From Candidatus Rifleibacteriota bacterium (GTDB lineage: Bacteria; Muiribacteriota; Ozemobacteria; Ozemobacterales; Ozemobacteraceae), in the NCBI GenBank assembly GCA_028691595.1, contig JAQUZA010000128.1, positions 1 to 8,016 on the forward strand: a DNA stretch of 8,016 nt. The letters run 5' to 3'. Of this stretch, positions 1-6,114 are shown in pieces (positions within the stretch are counted from its first letter, which is position 1; each line of letters starts with the position of its first letter). Both the position numbers and the translations under genes were made by a program. The notes under the pieces were generated by a model, which was not told the DNA's origin, searched no databases, and worked only from the letters and a program-made list of their open reading frames with translations.

Positions 1-94
1 CACTGGCGCTGGCTTTAACCCCGGCAACCTGAGTGGTAGCACTTGCCAGATTCTTGTTTGCCTCTCTGATTTTATTTTTGGTACCACTGCTCAT
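1..94 (-). CDS. Partial ORF, probable continuation of the frameshifted exported-protein gene
   Basis: Minus-strand reading frame open from an ATG at 94 to the window edge (31 codons, beginning MSSGTKNKIREANKNLASA). It is open further back, to a TGA at 128-130. The residues look like a charged helix followed by an Ala/Ser/Thr/Val-rich stretch, which reads as natural protein. It overlaps the end of the upstream 82-aa ORF by 23 nt, in another frame. Two readings are possible: a separate gene translationally coupled to the 82-aa ORF, or the true C-terminal part of that ORF displaced by a frameshift. I favour the second, because no convincing Shine-Dalgarno precedes the ATG and because the frames join smoothly at a six-A run (106-111). 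Function unknown; the rest lies outside the window. Confidence 0.45.
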   Translation of the reverse strand, partial: MSSGTKNKIREANKNLASATTQVAGVKASAS

Positions 95-320
95 GTACCA
101 TTTTATTTTTTCCGGGTTTGGTGTTGGTCAACTGTTTATAAGCATCATCAGTCTTAGCGGAGGCTTCAGAAGCGCTCTGTTCAGATGTTTCCATGTTAAC
201 CGGCTGTGCTGACTCGGTCTGGGCGGCATCTTCAGCCCACAGAACCGCTTCAAAAAGAACCGGGTTGAAAACCATCATAAAACACAATAGAGCGGCGATA
301 ATAGAATTGAATCTTTTCAT
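72..320 (-). CDS. Small exported protein, probably truncated by a frameshift
   Basis: An 82-aa ORF starting with a clear Sec signal peptide: MKR, a hydrophobic core at about residues 6-26, and likely cleavage after VLWA near residue 29. An Ala/Ser/Gln/Glu/Thr-rich low-complexity segment follows (about 30-60), then a Lys-rich end. The start is firm because a perfect AGGAGG lies 5 nt upstream. The ORF is the last visible member of the leftward pilin cluster, 67 nt after the PilW-like gene, with no terminator between them. It may be co-transcribed, but the gap could also hold its own weak promoter. It stops soon after a six-A run, while a sensible protein continues in the +1 frame, so this is probably the N-terminal part of a longer exported protein. 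I do not recognise the family. Export is well supported; function is not. Confidence 0.6.
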   Translation of the reverse strand: MKRFNSIIAALLCFMMVFNPVLFEAVLWAEDAAQTESAQPVNMETSEQSASEASAKTDDAYKQLTNTKPGKNKMVHEQWYQK

Positions 321-325
321 AAATT

Positions 326-331
326 CCTCCT
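326..331 (-). promoter_or_regulatory. Strong Shine-Dalgarno for the 82-aa exported protein
   Basis: AGGAGG on the minus strand, 5 nt before the ATG at 318-320. It fixes the start codon and shows that this gene has independent ribosome loading, unlike the overlapping pilin genes upstream. The 67-nt spacer (321-387) has no hairpin plus T-run terminator and no promoter I would defend. Confidence 0.8.
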
Positions 332-387
332 GCTGAATGATTATCTACAAAGATTACGCCCTGCGGGTAAAATATGTTGCATTGATT

Positions 388-1107
388 TTACAATTTTTTA
401 TGACCAATTTCATAGCGCCAGTATTTATTATTTACTGAACTGGTAATAAAGTTACTGGTAATCGAAGTTGTGAGTTCGAGAGCTTTGCCGATGCTGTCCT
501 TTCCGTATATGTTCTCGCCCTCGTGAACTTTAAAGCTGACCCAGAGCACCGGAACCTTTGGATTCAGACGATGTGCGTAGAGCCGAAAATCAACGTCTTC
601 AAAACCTGTGAACTTCTGAATGCGGTCGCCTTTTGAACGCCTTATCAGCACTTTGGCCACCGGGTCGAATTCATAACTTACCAGTTCAACCTCCGGTTTC
701 TCGCCAGTGGAGCCAAAAGCAAATTTATAGAACATCAGACCATGGGGGTGAATCTGTATCAGGTCGCCTTCTGTCGATGAAGGCCATGATGAAGTGACAA
801 AAACCTGTTTTCTGACTTTCTGCAAGGTCACGTACCCGGCAATGTCAGGGTCTTCAATGCGTGGGCAGGCACATGAAAAATCGCGGCGCAGGTTATTGAG
901 AGCCTGCCTTGCTTCCTGAAGATTCTGCAGGTTAACGGTACCATACATATAATGGTGCCTGGTACTTGACAAAAAACGGTAAATCATCAGAAAAACAACC
1001 AGAGAAATGGCCACACTGAGGGTCATTTCAACGAATGTGAATGCCTGCCGCCTTTTTAGAGCTGGCATATTGAGGCAGACAGTAAATTTTTCAAGGCTTT
1101 TTATCAT
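388..1107 (-). CDS. PilW/GspJ-like minor prepilin
   Basis: A 239-aa prepilin-like protein. The class III signal peptide is RRQA|FTFVEM followed by a hydrophobic helix (TLSVAISLVVFLMIYRFL, about residues 28-45). Glu at mature +5 is present. The residue before the cleavage site is Ala22 instead of the usual Gly. The C-terminal part (about 60-239) is predicted periplasmic, with alternating beta-type segments and no obvious enzyme motif. Length and position after a PilV/GspI-like gene fit a PilW- or GspJ-type minor (pseudo)pilin, which would join the tip or initiation complex in the inner membrane and periplasm after prepilin peptidase cleavage. The start ATG overlaps the stop of the upstream gene (ATGA, 1104-1107), suggesting translational coupling. 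An in-frame ATG at 1066-1068 would give a more typical 9-residue leader but lacks a Shine-Dalgarno. Pilus versus secretion pseudopilus cannot be decided here. Confidence 0.8.
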   Translation of the reverse strand: MIKSLEKFTVCLNMPALKRRQAFTFVEMTLSVAISLVVFLMIYRFLSSTRHHYMYGTVNLQNLQEARQALNNLRRDFSCACPRIEDPDIAGYVTLQKVRKQVFVTSSWPSSTEGDLIQIHPHGLMFYKFAFGSTGEKPEVELVSYEFDPVAKVLIRRSKGDRIQKFTGFEDVDFRLYAHRLNPKVPVLWVSFKVHEGENIYGKDSIGKALELTTSITSNFITSSVNNKYWRYEIGHKKL

Positions 1108-1667
1108 AGCTGTAAATTCTTTTCGTTCAGCAGAAGAACCGATAACTCAACCTGTCTGGTACGGTTCTCGGGGACATTCAGATTGGCAGGACGTTCACCC
1201 TCGCTCCATTTTACCCTGACCGTAAGTTTTTTAAGCATACCTGGCCGCAGATAAGATTCGTTGATATCCGTTAATTCAAACTCGCGAAAAAAGAAAGCGG
1301 TGTTGTACTGCTCAGAGTAATGCAGATCCATGGCCATAAGCGAATCTGCTTTCCATGACTGATTTTCGGGGTCAACAGTATCGACGGCGACAGTTTTAAG
1401 GCCAGCCGAAAATTCTTCTGAAATGGAACCGCGGAAACCTGACAAAGTAGTCGGGGTAACCTGGCTAAATTCTGCGGCTGAAGCACATTCAATGACTTCA
1501 TTGGCCAGTTCCACGGCCCTCAGATAATTAATAGCCCTCGAAGTTTCAGTGCGGGAAGAAGTAACCATATAAATAATAGGTATTGCACTGGCAGTAACGA
1601 CAAGCACCGCGATCATCACTTCGACAAAGCCCATGCCAACATGATTTTTAAGGTATAGATTCTTCAT
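1104..1667 (-). CDS. PilV/GspI-like minor prepilin
   Basis: A 187-aa protein with a textbook type IV prepilin N-terminus: short basic leader MKNLYLKNHVG, cleavage after Gly11, mature MGFVEVMIAV with Glu at +5. A hydrophobic helix runs through about residue 34. The remaining ~150 residues include a helix with TETSRAINYLRAVELANEVI, typical of PilV/GspI-family proteins where the N-terminal helix leads into a small globular domain. The protein should be inserted in the inner membrane, cleaved and N-methylated by a prepilin peptidase (not in the window), and built into a minor pilin complex. It starts inside the stop codon of the 99-aa gene (4-nt overlap, ATGA) with an AGGGGA-like RBS about 10 nt upstream. 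Its own stop overlaps the start of the PilW-like gene. Family assignment rests on the N-terminal motif, size and context. Confidence 0.82.
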   Translation of the reverse strand: MKNLYLKNHVGMGFVEVMIAVLVVTASAIPIIYMVTSSRTETSRAINYLRAVELANEVIECASAAEFSQVTPTTLSGFRGSISEEFSAGLKTVAVDTVDPENQSWKADSLMAMDLHYSEQYNTAFFFREFELTDINESYLRPGMLKKLTVRVKWSEGERPANLNVPENRTRQVELSVLLLNEKNLQL

Positions 1668-1963
1668 TCGCTTATTTTCCCCTGATCGCGAAATGCCGCC
1701 GATTCATTTTGCGCATCAGCATGGCCTGGAACTGAAAAGATGTGAGCGGGAGGCTCAGGGTATCTGATGGTGACCGGAGCGGCAGTCCCGGCAGCAACCT
1801 CAGGCAAAACAGACGCAACGGGGGTTTCAACTAACTCCTGCGAAAAAACTTCGGAGGAACCTGCCGGAATGTCCGGTTGTCCGGCAAAACGTTGCAGCAA
1901 CGCCAGAGAGGCCGTCATGCAGATTATAACTGATAAAACAATCAACCAGCGCGCCTGGTCCAT
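1664..1963 (-). CDS. Small single-pass membrane protein of unknown function in the pilin operon
   Basis: A 99-aa protein, MDQAR followed by one hydrophobic segment (WLIVLSVIICMTASLALLQ, residues 6-24). The ~75-residue tail is rich in Pro, Ala, Val, Glu and Ser and looks largely unstructured, probably periplasmic. The N-terminus is not a prepilin signal: there is no G|xxxxE site. Its start codon shares one base with the stop of the large PilX-like gene (TAATG). GGAGG at 1976-1980 lies 12 nt upstream, and its stop overlaps the next prepilin start by 4 nt. This tight packing between prepilin genes suggests a role in assembling or anchoring the pilus or pseudopilus. By general layout (short cytoplasmic end, one TM, Pro-rich periplasmic linker) it recalls GspC/PilP-type inner-membrane linkers, but it is much shorter and I see no sequence signature. 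Real gene: likely. Function: unknown. Confidence 0.7.
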   Translation of the reverse strand: MDQARWLIVLSVIICMTASLALLQRFAGQPDIPAGSSEVFSQELVETPVASVLPEVAAGTAAPVTIRYPEPPAHIFSVPGHADAQNESAAFRDQGKISE

Positions 1964-4503
1964 TAGAAGGTTTTACCTCCGGAGTTAATTGCAAACGCCG
2001 TTTTAACGGTACCGATACTGATCTGAAATGGGTCCATTTTTACGCCATCAACTTCAGCGGCTGGCTCATAAAGAAAAGGATCATGACGAATAATCAGTCG
2101 ACCACCTTCAGAAAGGCTATTATCGCCCCTTTCCTGGGTATAGAGATAGTCTACCAGAAGATTACCGATAATTGTCACGGTTTTCTGGCCGTTAAAAATC
2201 AGACTGCCCTGTTCTGAGGGGTCAGCAGAACCGGGAGGATTGTAAAAAGCTGCCAGAGAAGCTTCAATGGTAGTCTGCTCAGATCTTTTCAGAATAAAGT
2301 CACCCTTCCTGAGATATAAACGCAGAGAATCGCCACTCTGGGGGCTGCGGTAACGCAAGAGATCGCCAAGATAGCAGTTCCCGCGGCCAAGATAAATCAT
2401 GCCTTTACCATAGAATTTGTCGATGTCGCCCAGGTCGAGGTCACCCGCCTCGATATAGATTACCCCGTCAAGAAAAAGCACCTCATCTGAGCCGATCGTT
2501 CCTTTTCGTTCAGCAAGAAACTCTGCGGGCGACGAATAGTTATAACTGACTGTCTTAAAATCAATCAGGCGACCAAAACTGTTGGCAGTTACAGGTGTTG
2601 GAGACGGCCTCTGGCGCGGATAGGGAAAGGTTGGCCTTGGTGCGGTAAGTGGGTTTATGGTTACCAGCTTTCCTTCGCCATCACGTGTTTGCAGGGCTGA
2701 ACCCAGAAGAGCATTAACAGAGACGTTATCGATGGCCCTGCTCATAATAAGGTTGTCGCTGAAATAAGCAGAGGGTGAAAACTCGTTTTGAAGGGGGAGA
2801 TTCTGAAAGGTCTGCGGTTCGATTGTCGGGCGGATGAAATTAACGGGCACCGGTTCCGGCACGACAGATTCATCTTCGTCAAAAAACGTGATAGTAGCGA
2901 CAAAGGTATCAAAATAGGCAATTTTAAAAAACCTGAGAAACACCGGCCCCTCAACCAGAACAGGGGTGAAGTCGGTTGAGCCATACAACTGCAGCATTTT
3001 GCCAACTCTGAGTCTTTCGGGGTTGTAGGTTTTACCACCTGGTTTATCTGGTTTATCGGGAATCTTGTTGAGATAGTTGTAAAAATACGGCCCCTTTTTA
3101 TTGTTTTCGGTAGCAAGCTCGGTGAGCCCCCGGTAAGAAAGAGCTGTTGCCCATGGCTGGGCATTTGGCAGTGCCGGTCGCTGAGCTGTATCAACCTGCC
3201 AGACATTGGCGGCATCGAGATAGCCATGATGCAGTTTCCAGTTGGCCATACAGGTGCGCAGAATTTTTTGAAACCCTGAACAGGCCGAATAGTTGGTGCC
3301 GTTGGCGTTAGCAACGAAATCTTGACAAATCTGAAAACTTGCTGCCTTATCATTTGAAAGGGGAATTGCCTGACTGCACTTGGTTTTAAGAGCATCGCCA
3401 GTTTTGTAAGCCGTTTTGGGTTTGTTTTTGGCTTTGCGGATGCCGTCAGCGGCATTGTTGACAAAATTTTCATAAATCTTTTTAACGGCCACCACATCGA
3501 CAAAATCACTGATTCTATCTTCGTATAAGGCCCTTCCCTGGCTGTCTTTGAGAGAAGTAAAGCCAGTGGATGCAAAAGAAAAAAGGCTGGTCGTGCCGCT
3601 GCCATCTGGAAACTTCTTCAGACCGCTGAAGTTGAAGAGATCAAGAATGCCTGGCGCTTTTTGTTGTTCCTGGTAGCATAAATCAAGCCAGATGTTCTTT
3701 TGCGTATCGAGGCAGTCGGGGTAATTTGAATTGCCCAGATATACCCTTGATATGTTAGGGCCTGAGGGTTTGATACCTTCGACTATTACCCGGCGATAAG
3801 TGTTGTTGTAATCGGGTGAATAATTCTTCACGAACAGGGCATACTTATCGAGGTTGTGGCGCAAATCGACCAGACGAACATCGCGCCGCTCGTAAACCTC
3901 GATGCTGGTCTCTTTAAAGCCATCGCGGTAAGCCTGAGAATAAATATCGATATAGCCATTGTAGGCGGAAACTGAATTATACTCACATTTGCGATAAATT
4001 CTCAAAACAGCTTTGCTTTTGACCTTAAGGGGATAACCGGCGTTCTGAGCCATTTGCAAAGTTTGCTGTGGTTCAAAGCCAAGAAAAAGAGGGATATCAA
4101 CGTTCAAAGCTGCAGCCGGCCCATTATCGGGGAAAATGTCACGAAATCTCTGGTAAATGGGGTGAGCGCGATCGGAGTTGACCAGGCTGCGAATCATGGC
4201 AATTACTTCAGCGTTTGCCGACTGGGCAAGAAGTGCCAGACGGTTCTGGTCAACGTTACGGGCAAGTTGGGTTATGGCTCCCTGTTTGAAAGTATTCAGG
4301 CCGAAAGCAAGTATTGCCAGACCAAGTAACACCGCCATTACAATGTAGAGTATGAACCCCCTGCGGGAACTATTAAGCTGAAATGAACCGCCTGGCCTGA
4401 AGCCATGCAGGCCTTTCTGTTTGCTGCCTGAAAGAGGCGGGCAACAGGAATTATCTAATACTGGCGTTCGGGGCCGCCGGTAACAACGGGTAACTTTTTG
4501 CAT
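1963..4503 (-). CDS. Very large PilX/GspK-like prepilin with a C-terminal beta-rich domain
   Basis: An 846-aa protein. Residues about 1-49 are a long basic leader ending in SSRRG, followed by the hydrophobic segment FILYIVMAVLLGLAILAFGL. This matches a prepilin cleavage site G|F, but mature +5 is Ile, not Glu, as is known for GspK-type tip pseudopilins. A helical stretch (about 75-115) leads into an N-terminal extracytoplasmic domain containing YALFVKNYSPD and RVYLGNSNYPD, reminiscent of PilX-type proteins. Residues about 375-417 hold four Cys that could form disulfides. A Pro-rich linker (about 615-640) precedes a region of short beta strands (about 670-785, with GVIYIEAGDLDLGD and KGMIYLGRGNCYLGD) that resembles a beta-helix or bactofilin-like fold. 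Usual GspK is ~300-350 aa and PilX ~200 aa, so this is strongly enlarged. It heads the operon. No other ATG, GTG or TTG was found between the first ATG and the TM. No Shine-Dalgarno precedes it. Confidence 0.75.
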   Translation of the reverse strand: MQKVTRCYRRPRTPVLDNSCCPPLSGSKQKGLHGFRPGGSFQLNSSRRGFILYIVMAVLLGLAILAFGLNTFKQGAITQLARNVDQNRLALLAQSANAEVIAMIRSLVNSDRAHPIYQRFRDIFPDNGPAAALNVDIPLFLGFEPQQTLQMAQNAGYPLKVKSKAVLRIYRKCEYNSVSAYNGYIDIYSQAYRDGFKETSIEVYERRDVRLVDLRHNLDKYALFVKNYSPDYNNTYRRVIVEGIKPSGPNISRVYLGNSNYPDCLDTQKNIWLDLCYQEQQKAPGILDLFNFSGLKKFPDGSGTTSLFSFASTGFTSLKDSQGRALYEDRISDFVDVVAVKKIYENFVNNAADGIRKAKNKPKTAYKTGDALKTKCSQAIPLSNDKAASFQICQDFVANANGTNYSACSGFQKILRTCMANWKLHHGYLDAANVWQVDTAQRPALPNAQPWATALSYRGLTELATENNKKGPYFYNYLNKIPDKPDKPGGKTYNPERLRVGKMLQLYGSTDFTPVLVEGPVFLRFFKIAYFDTFVATITFFDEDESVVPEPVPVNFIRPTIEPQTFQNLPLQNEFSPSAYFSDNLIMSRAIDNVSVNALLGSALQTRDGEGKLVTINPLTAPRPTFPYPRQRPSPTPVTANSFGRLIDFKTVSYNYSSPAEFLAERKGTIGSDEVLFLDGVIYIEAGDLDLGDIDKFYGKGMIYLGRGNCYLGDLLRYRSPQSGDSLRLYLRKGDFILKRSEQTTIEASLAAFYNPPGSADPSEQGSLIFNGQKTVTIIGNLLVDYLYTQERGDNSLSEGGRLIIRHDPFLYEPAAEVDGVKMDPFQISIGTVKTAFAINSGGKTF

Positions 4504-4510
4504 GAATTTA

Positions 4511-4516
4511 ATTATA
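4511..4516 (-). promoter_or_regulatory. Candidate -10 box of the leftward pilin operon, possibly leaderless
   Basis: A perfect TATAAT on the minus strand, separated by 7 nt from the ATG at 4501-4503. At normal sigma-70 spacing transcription would begin at or next to the A of that ATG, giving a leaderless mRNA. This fits the absence of any Shine-Dalgarno there. The hexamer 17 nt further upstream is TTCGAA, only three of six matches to TTGACA, so an activator may be needed or the -35 may be dispensable. It is a consensus match only, in an AT-rich stretch. Confidence 0.5.
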
Positions 4517-4530
4517 CCATTCTATTGCAA

Positions 4531-4542
4531 CTATTCGAATAG
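4531..4542. promoter_or_regulatory. 12-bp perfect palindrome, candidate operator
   Basis: CTATTCGAATAG is a perfect 12-bp inverted repeat. Its centre coincides with the inferred -35 position (4534-4539) of the leftward promoter. A dimeric regulator bound here could block or replace -35 recognition. Twelve-base perfect palindromes are rare by chance in a 172-bp spacer, but none of the window genes is an obvious regulator that would bind it. A shorter dyad, CAAAG-C-CTTTG, lies beside it at 4546-4556. Confidence 0.35.
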
Positions 4543-4590
4543 CGGCAAAGCCTTTGTACCTTATGATCATGGAAACGAAGAACCAGGAGG

Positions 4591-4608
4591 TCTCAACGTG
4601 GGTTGAGA
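4591..4608. repeat. 7-bp inverted repeat overlapping the rightward -35 box
   Basis: TCTCAAC and GTTGAGA are exact 7-bp complementary arms separated by GTGG. The right arm contains the candidate -35 TTGAGA of the rightward promoter, so an operator role is possible. No T-run follows on either strand, so it is not an intrinsic terminator. Because it lies upstream of the inferred transcription start it would not be in the rightward mRNA. Confidence 0.35.
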
Positions 4609-4631
4609 AAAGACGAAAACAGTGCTAGTAT
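4603..4631 (+). promoter_or_regulatory. Candidate sigma-70 promoter for the rightward genes
   Basis: -35 TTGAGA (4603-4608, five of six consensus bases), a 17-nt spacer, and -10 TAGTAT (4626-4631, four of six). The -10 is preceded by TGC (4623-4625), an extended -10 element. Transcription would start near 4638, leaving a leader of about 38 nt with the AGGAG site before the ATG at 4676. This is the best-formed promoter in the window, judged by eye against the consensus. Confidence 0.5.
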
Positions 4632-4660
4632 TGGCACAGATATTATTTACAGATGTGATC

Positions 4661-4665
4661 AGGAG
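4661..4665 (+). promoter_or_regulatory. Shine-Dalgarno choosing the ATG at 4676
   Basis: AGGAG ends 10 nt before ATG 4676-4678. It supports that start over the in-frame GTG at 4622, which would add 18 residues in front of a complete signal peptide and would fall inside the candidate promoter. Confidence 0.65.
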
Positions 4666-4675
4666 AAAGCAAATA

Positions 4676-6052
4676 ATGATCAGCGGCCGATGCAAAAAAG
4701 CGATAATACTTCTGGCTGTCTCGGTTCTTCTTTCGTCGGGGCTTCTGGCAGAAACCTCCGGGCAGAGCGACAAACCTGTAATCATGGCTTTCCAGCTCGA
4801 GCGGGTCGGCGGTTTTCTTGCTGAACCCGGCAATTACCCTGTAGAATTACTTCGCCGGCTGGGCCGGGCTATTAATAAAGACTGGCCCGCAAACTCAACA
4901 ATTTTCAAAGCTGCCTCACTCTATGATACTGCGGCCATTGCCACACCCGATTTTATGAAACCTTTGCCAGCCACGGCGCTTACCACAGGCCAACTCAAGC
5001 GCGTTGACGAGCTTTTAAACGGCTACAGCGAAAATTTTGCGAAACTTGCCGCTGAGTGCCAACCGGCTTCCCAGGCCATCATCATCAAAATGATTTTTGA
5101 GAGCCACAGCATGAAAGAAGTGCTCGATACTTTGGTCAGGCAGCCTGAAGCTTCAAACAGGCTCAAGCCTCAACAGATTTATCGTATCGAGACTCAACTG
5201 CTGCCAATGCTTGAGGCTTCCGACTATCTGGTTGGTGCTGCCATAATATCGGCTCATGGCTTTTTTGCCAGATTCAATATCGTTTCCAATGCTGGAAATC
5301 TGGGCAATGAAAAAATCGAACATAATTTAACCATTGGTGATTTCATCAACGAAAACGCCCTGATGTTTTTTGCTCAGACGCACCCGATAGAAGATACGGG
5401 TGAGGCAATGAAAAATATCAGAGCCGTACCACAATCGGAGACTGTTCTACAAATGGTTGCATCCGCCGGCCTCGATTTCGAAAATGACCTGCTGGCAAAT
5501 GCTGCACGCGAAAGCATACTCTATGTAAATCTCGATCCTTCTGGAGACGGCGGTCTTCCCGACATCAGATTTGCAGCACCGGTTCCTGAAATAGATAAAC
5601 TGCGAAATAACCTTGAGAAACTAAAAACTCTGTGTATGCAAACCGGCATTTTTACACAGATTCTCGAGGACAACAAAATCTCTCTGGTAAAACTGTCTTA
5701 TTTCATGTTTCCACAGATTGCTGTTTATGCCGGGCTTGCCGAGAATTTTCTTGTCCTGGCAACCGGGCAAAAAAATCTGATCAATGAAATTTCCCATATT
5801 CTGAACGTTAAATCAGGCAAAGCTAAAGGCGCGAAGTTGATAAAAGATCTTAAACGTTTCTGGAAAATAAAATTTGCCGATTTCAATACTCAGCTTCAGA
5901 GACTTCTACAGTCGCCACTTCTTCGTGACAAGGGTATTCCACCGGTTTCCAACCTGAAGTTCATGGAGGATTTGAGTGAGCTTGAAATTGTAACCAAAGC
6001 TTCGCCACAATTGATTGAATTTAAACTGGATCTGCCAATAATAAAACAATAG
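4676..6052 (+). CDS. Exported protein resembling DUF3352, function unknown
   Basis: A 458-aa protein. The signal peptide is MISGRCKK, a hydrophobic core (IILLAVSVLLSSGLL, residues 10-24) and probable cleavage after LLA at 25. There is no lipobox Cys, so the mature protein should be soluble in the periplasm or secreted. The C-terminal half has a pattern I associate with DUF3352-type proteins. About residues 264-284 read AGLDFENDLLANAARESILYV, followed by PDIRFAAPVPEIDKLRNNLEKL, a strand containing PQIAVYAGLAENFLVLATGQ (about 346-365), and helices to the C-terminus. A second, diverged copy of this arrangement may occupy the N-terminal half, near IAFQL-type strands at 35-45 and LVGAAIISAHGFFARF at 185-200. 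That link is from memory of the pattern, without alignment. The start is set by AGGAG plus signal-peptide integrity. The next gene follows after 62 nt with no terminator between. No catalytic motif recognised. Confidence 0.7.
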   Translation: MISGRCKKAIILLAVSVLLSSGLLAETSGQSDKPVIMAFQLERVGGFLAEPGNYPVELLRRLGRAINKDWPANSTIFKAASLYDTAAIATPDFMKPLPATALTTGQLKRVDELLNGYSENFAKLAAECQPASQAIIIKMIFESHSMKEVLDTLVRQPEASNRLKPQQIYRIETQLLPMLEASDYLVGAAIISAHGFFARFNIVSNAGNLGNEKIEHNLTIGDFINENALMFFAQTHPIEDTGEAMKNIRAVPQSETVLQMVASAGLDFENDLLANAARESILYVNLDPSGDGGLPDIRFAAPVPEIDKLRNNLEKLKTLCMQTGIFTQILEDNKISLVKLSYFMFPQIAVYAGLAENFLVLATGQKNLINEISHILNVKSGKAKGAKLIKDLKRFWKIKFADFNTQLQRLLQSPLLRDKGIPPVSNLKFMEDLSELEIVTKASPQLIEFKLDLPIIKQ

Positions 6053-6071
6053 CTAAAGAAAAAAGTTTTAT

Positions 6072-6079
6072 GGTATACA
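6072..6079 (+). promoter_or_regulatory. Weak extended -10 promoter candidate before the binding protein
   Basis: TGGTATACA (from 6071) combines a TG dinucleotide one base before TATACA (four of six matches to TATAAT). It lies about 36 nt before the chosen start at 6115. The expected -35 position (AGCTAA) has no useful match. It could give the binding protein and sensor their own transcript in addition to read-through from the upstream gene. Low confidence. Confidence 0.2.
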
Positions 6080-6102
6080 TTAGGCGAATAGTTCTGATGA
6101 CT

Positions 6103-6106
6103 GGAG
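6103..6106 (+). promoter_or_regulatory. Shine-Dalgarno choosing the ATG at 6115
   Basis: GGAG sits 8 nt before ATG 6115-6117. Starting here gives a compact lipoprotein signal (22 residues to the lipobox Cys). The upstream in-frame ATGs at 6070 and 6097 would lengthen it to 37 or 28 residues and have no comparable RBS. Confidence 0.6.
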
Positions 6107-6114
6107 AAATTCTG

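Noticed and set aside
1007..1988. Plus-strand ORFs of about 70 aa at 1007-1219 and 1767-1988
   Set aside because: Both are antisense to well supported prepilin-cluster genes, and neither has a convincing RBS or a recognisable domain.
2742..3605. 287-aa minus-strand ORF inside the PilX/GspK-like gene
   Set aside because: It lies entirely inside the 846-aa gene in another frame. Its Ser/Pro/Arg-rich composition is typical of a shadow frame, and it has no RBS or domain.
4585..4606. AGGAGG followed after 7 nt by GTG GGT TGA, a two-codon mini-ORF
   Set aside because: It lies upstream of the inferred transcription start and encodes only two residues; most likely coincidence.
4591..4608. Intrinsic terminator
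   Set aside because: The hairpin has no T-run after it on either strand.
4622..4675. GTG start at 4622 for the exported protein
   Set aside because: It would overlap the candidate -10 box and add 18 residues before a complete signal peptide. The ATG at 4676 has a Shine-Dalgarno.
4603..4824. 73-aa plus-strand ORF from TTG with AGGAGG 12 nt upstream
   Set aside because: It overlaps the signal peptide of the exported protein in another frame and shows no protein-like pattern. The TTG is also part of the better explained -35 box.
4567..4833. 88-aa minus-strand ORF in the divergent spacer
   Set aside because: It is antisense to the exported-protein start and covers the promoter region. It has no RBS and looks like an antisense shadow.
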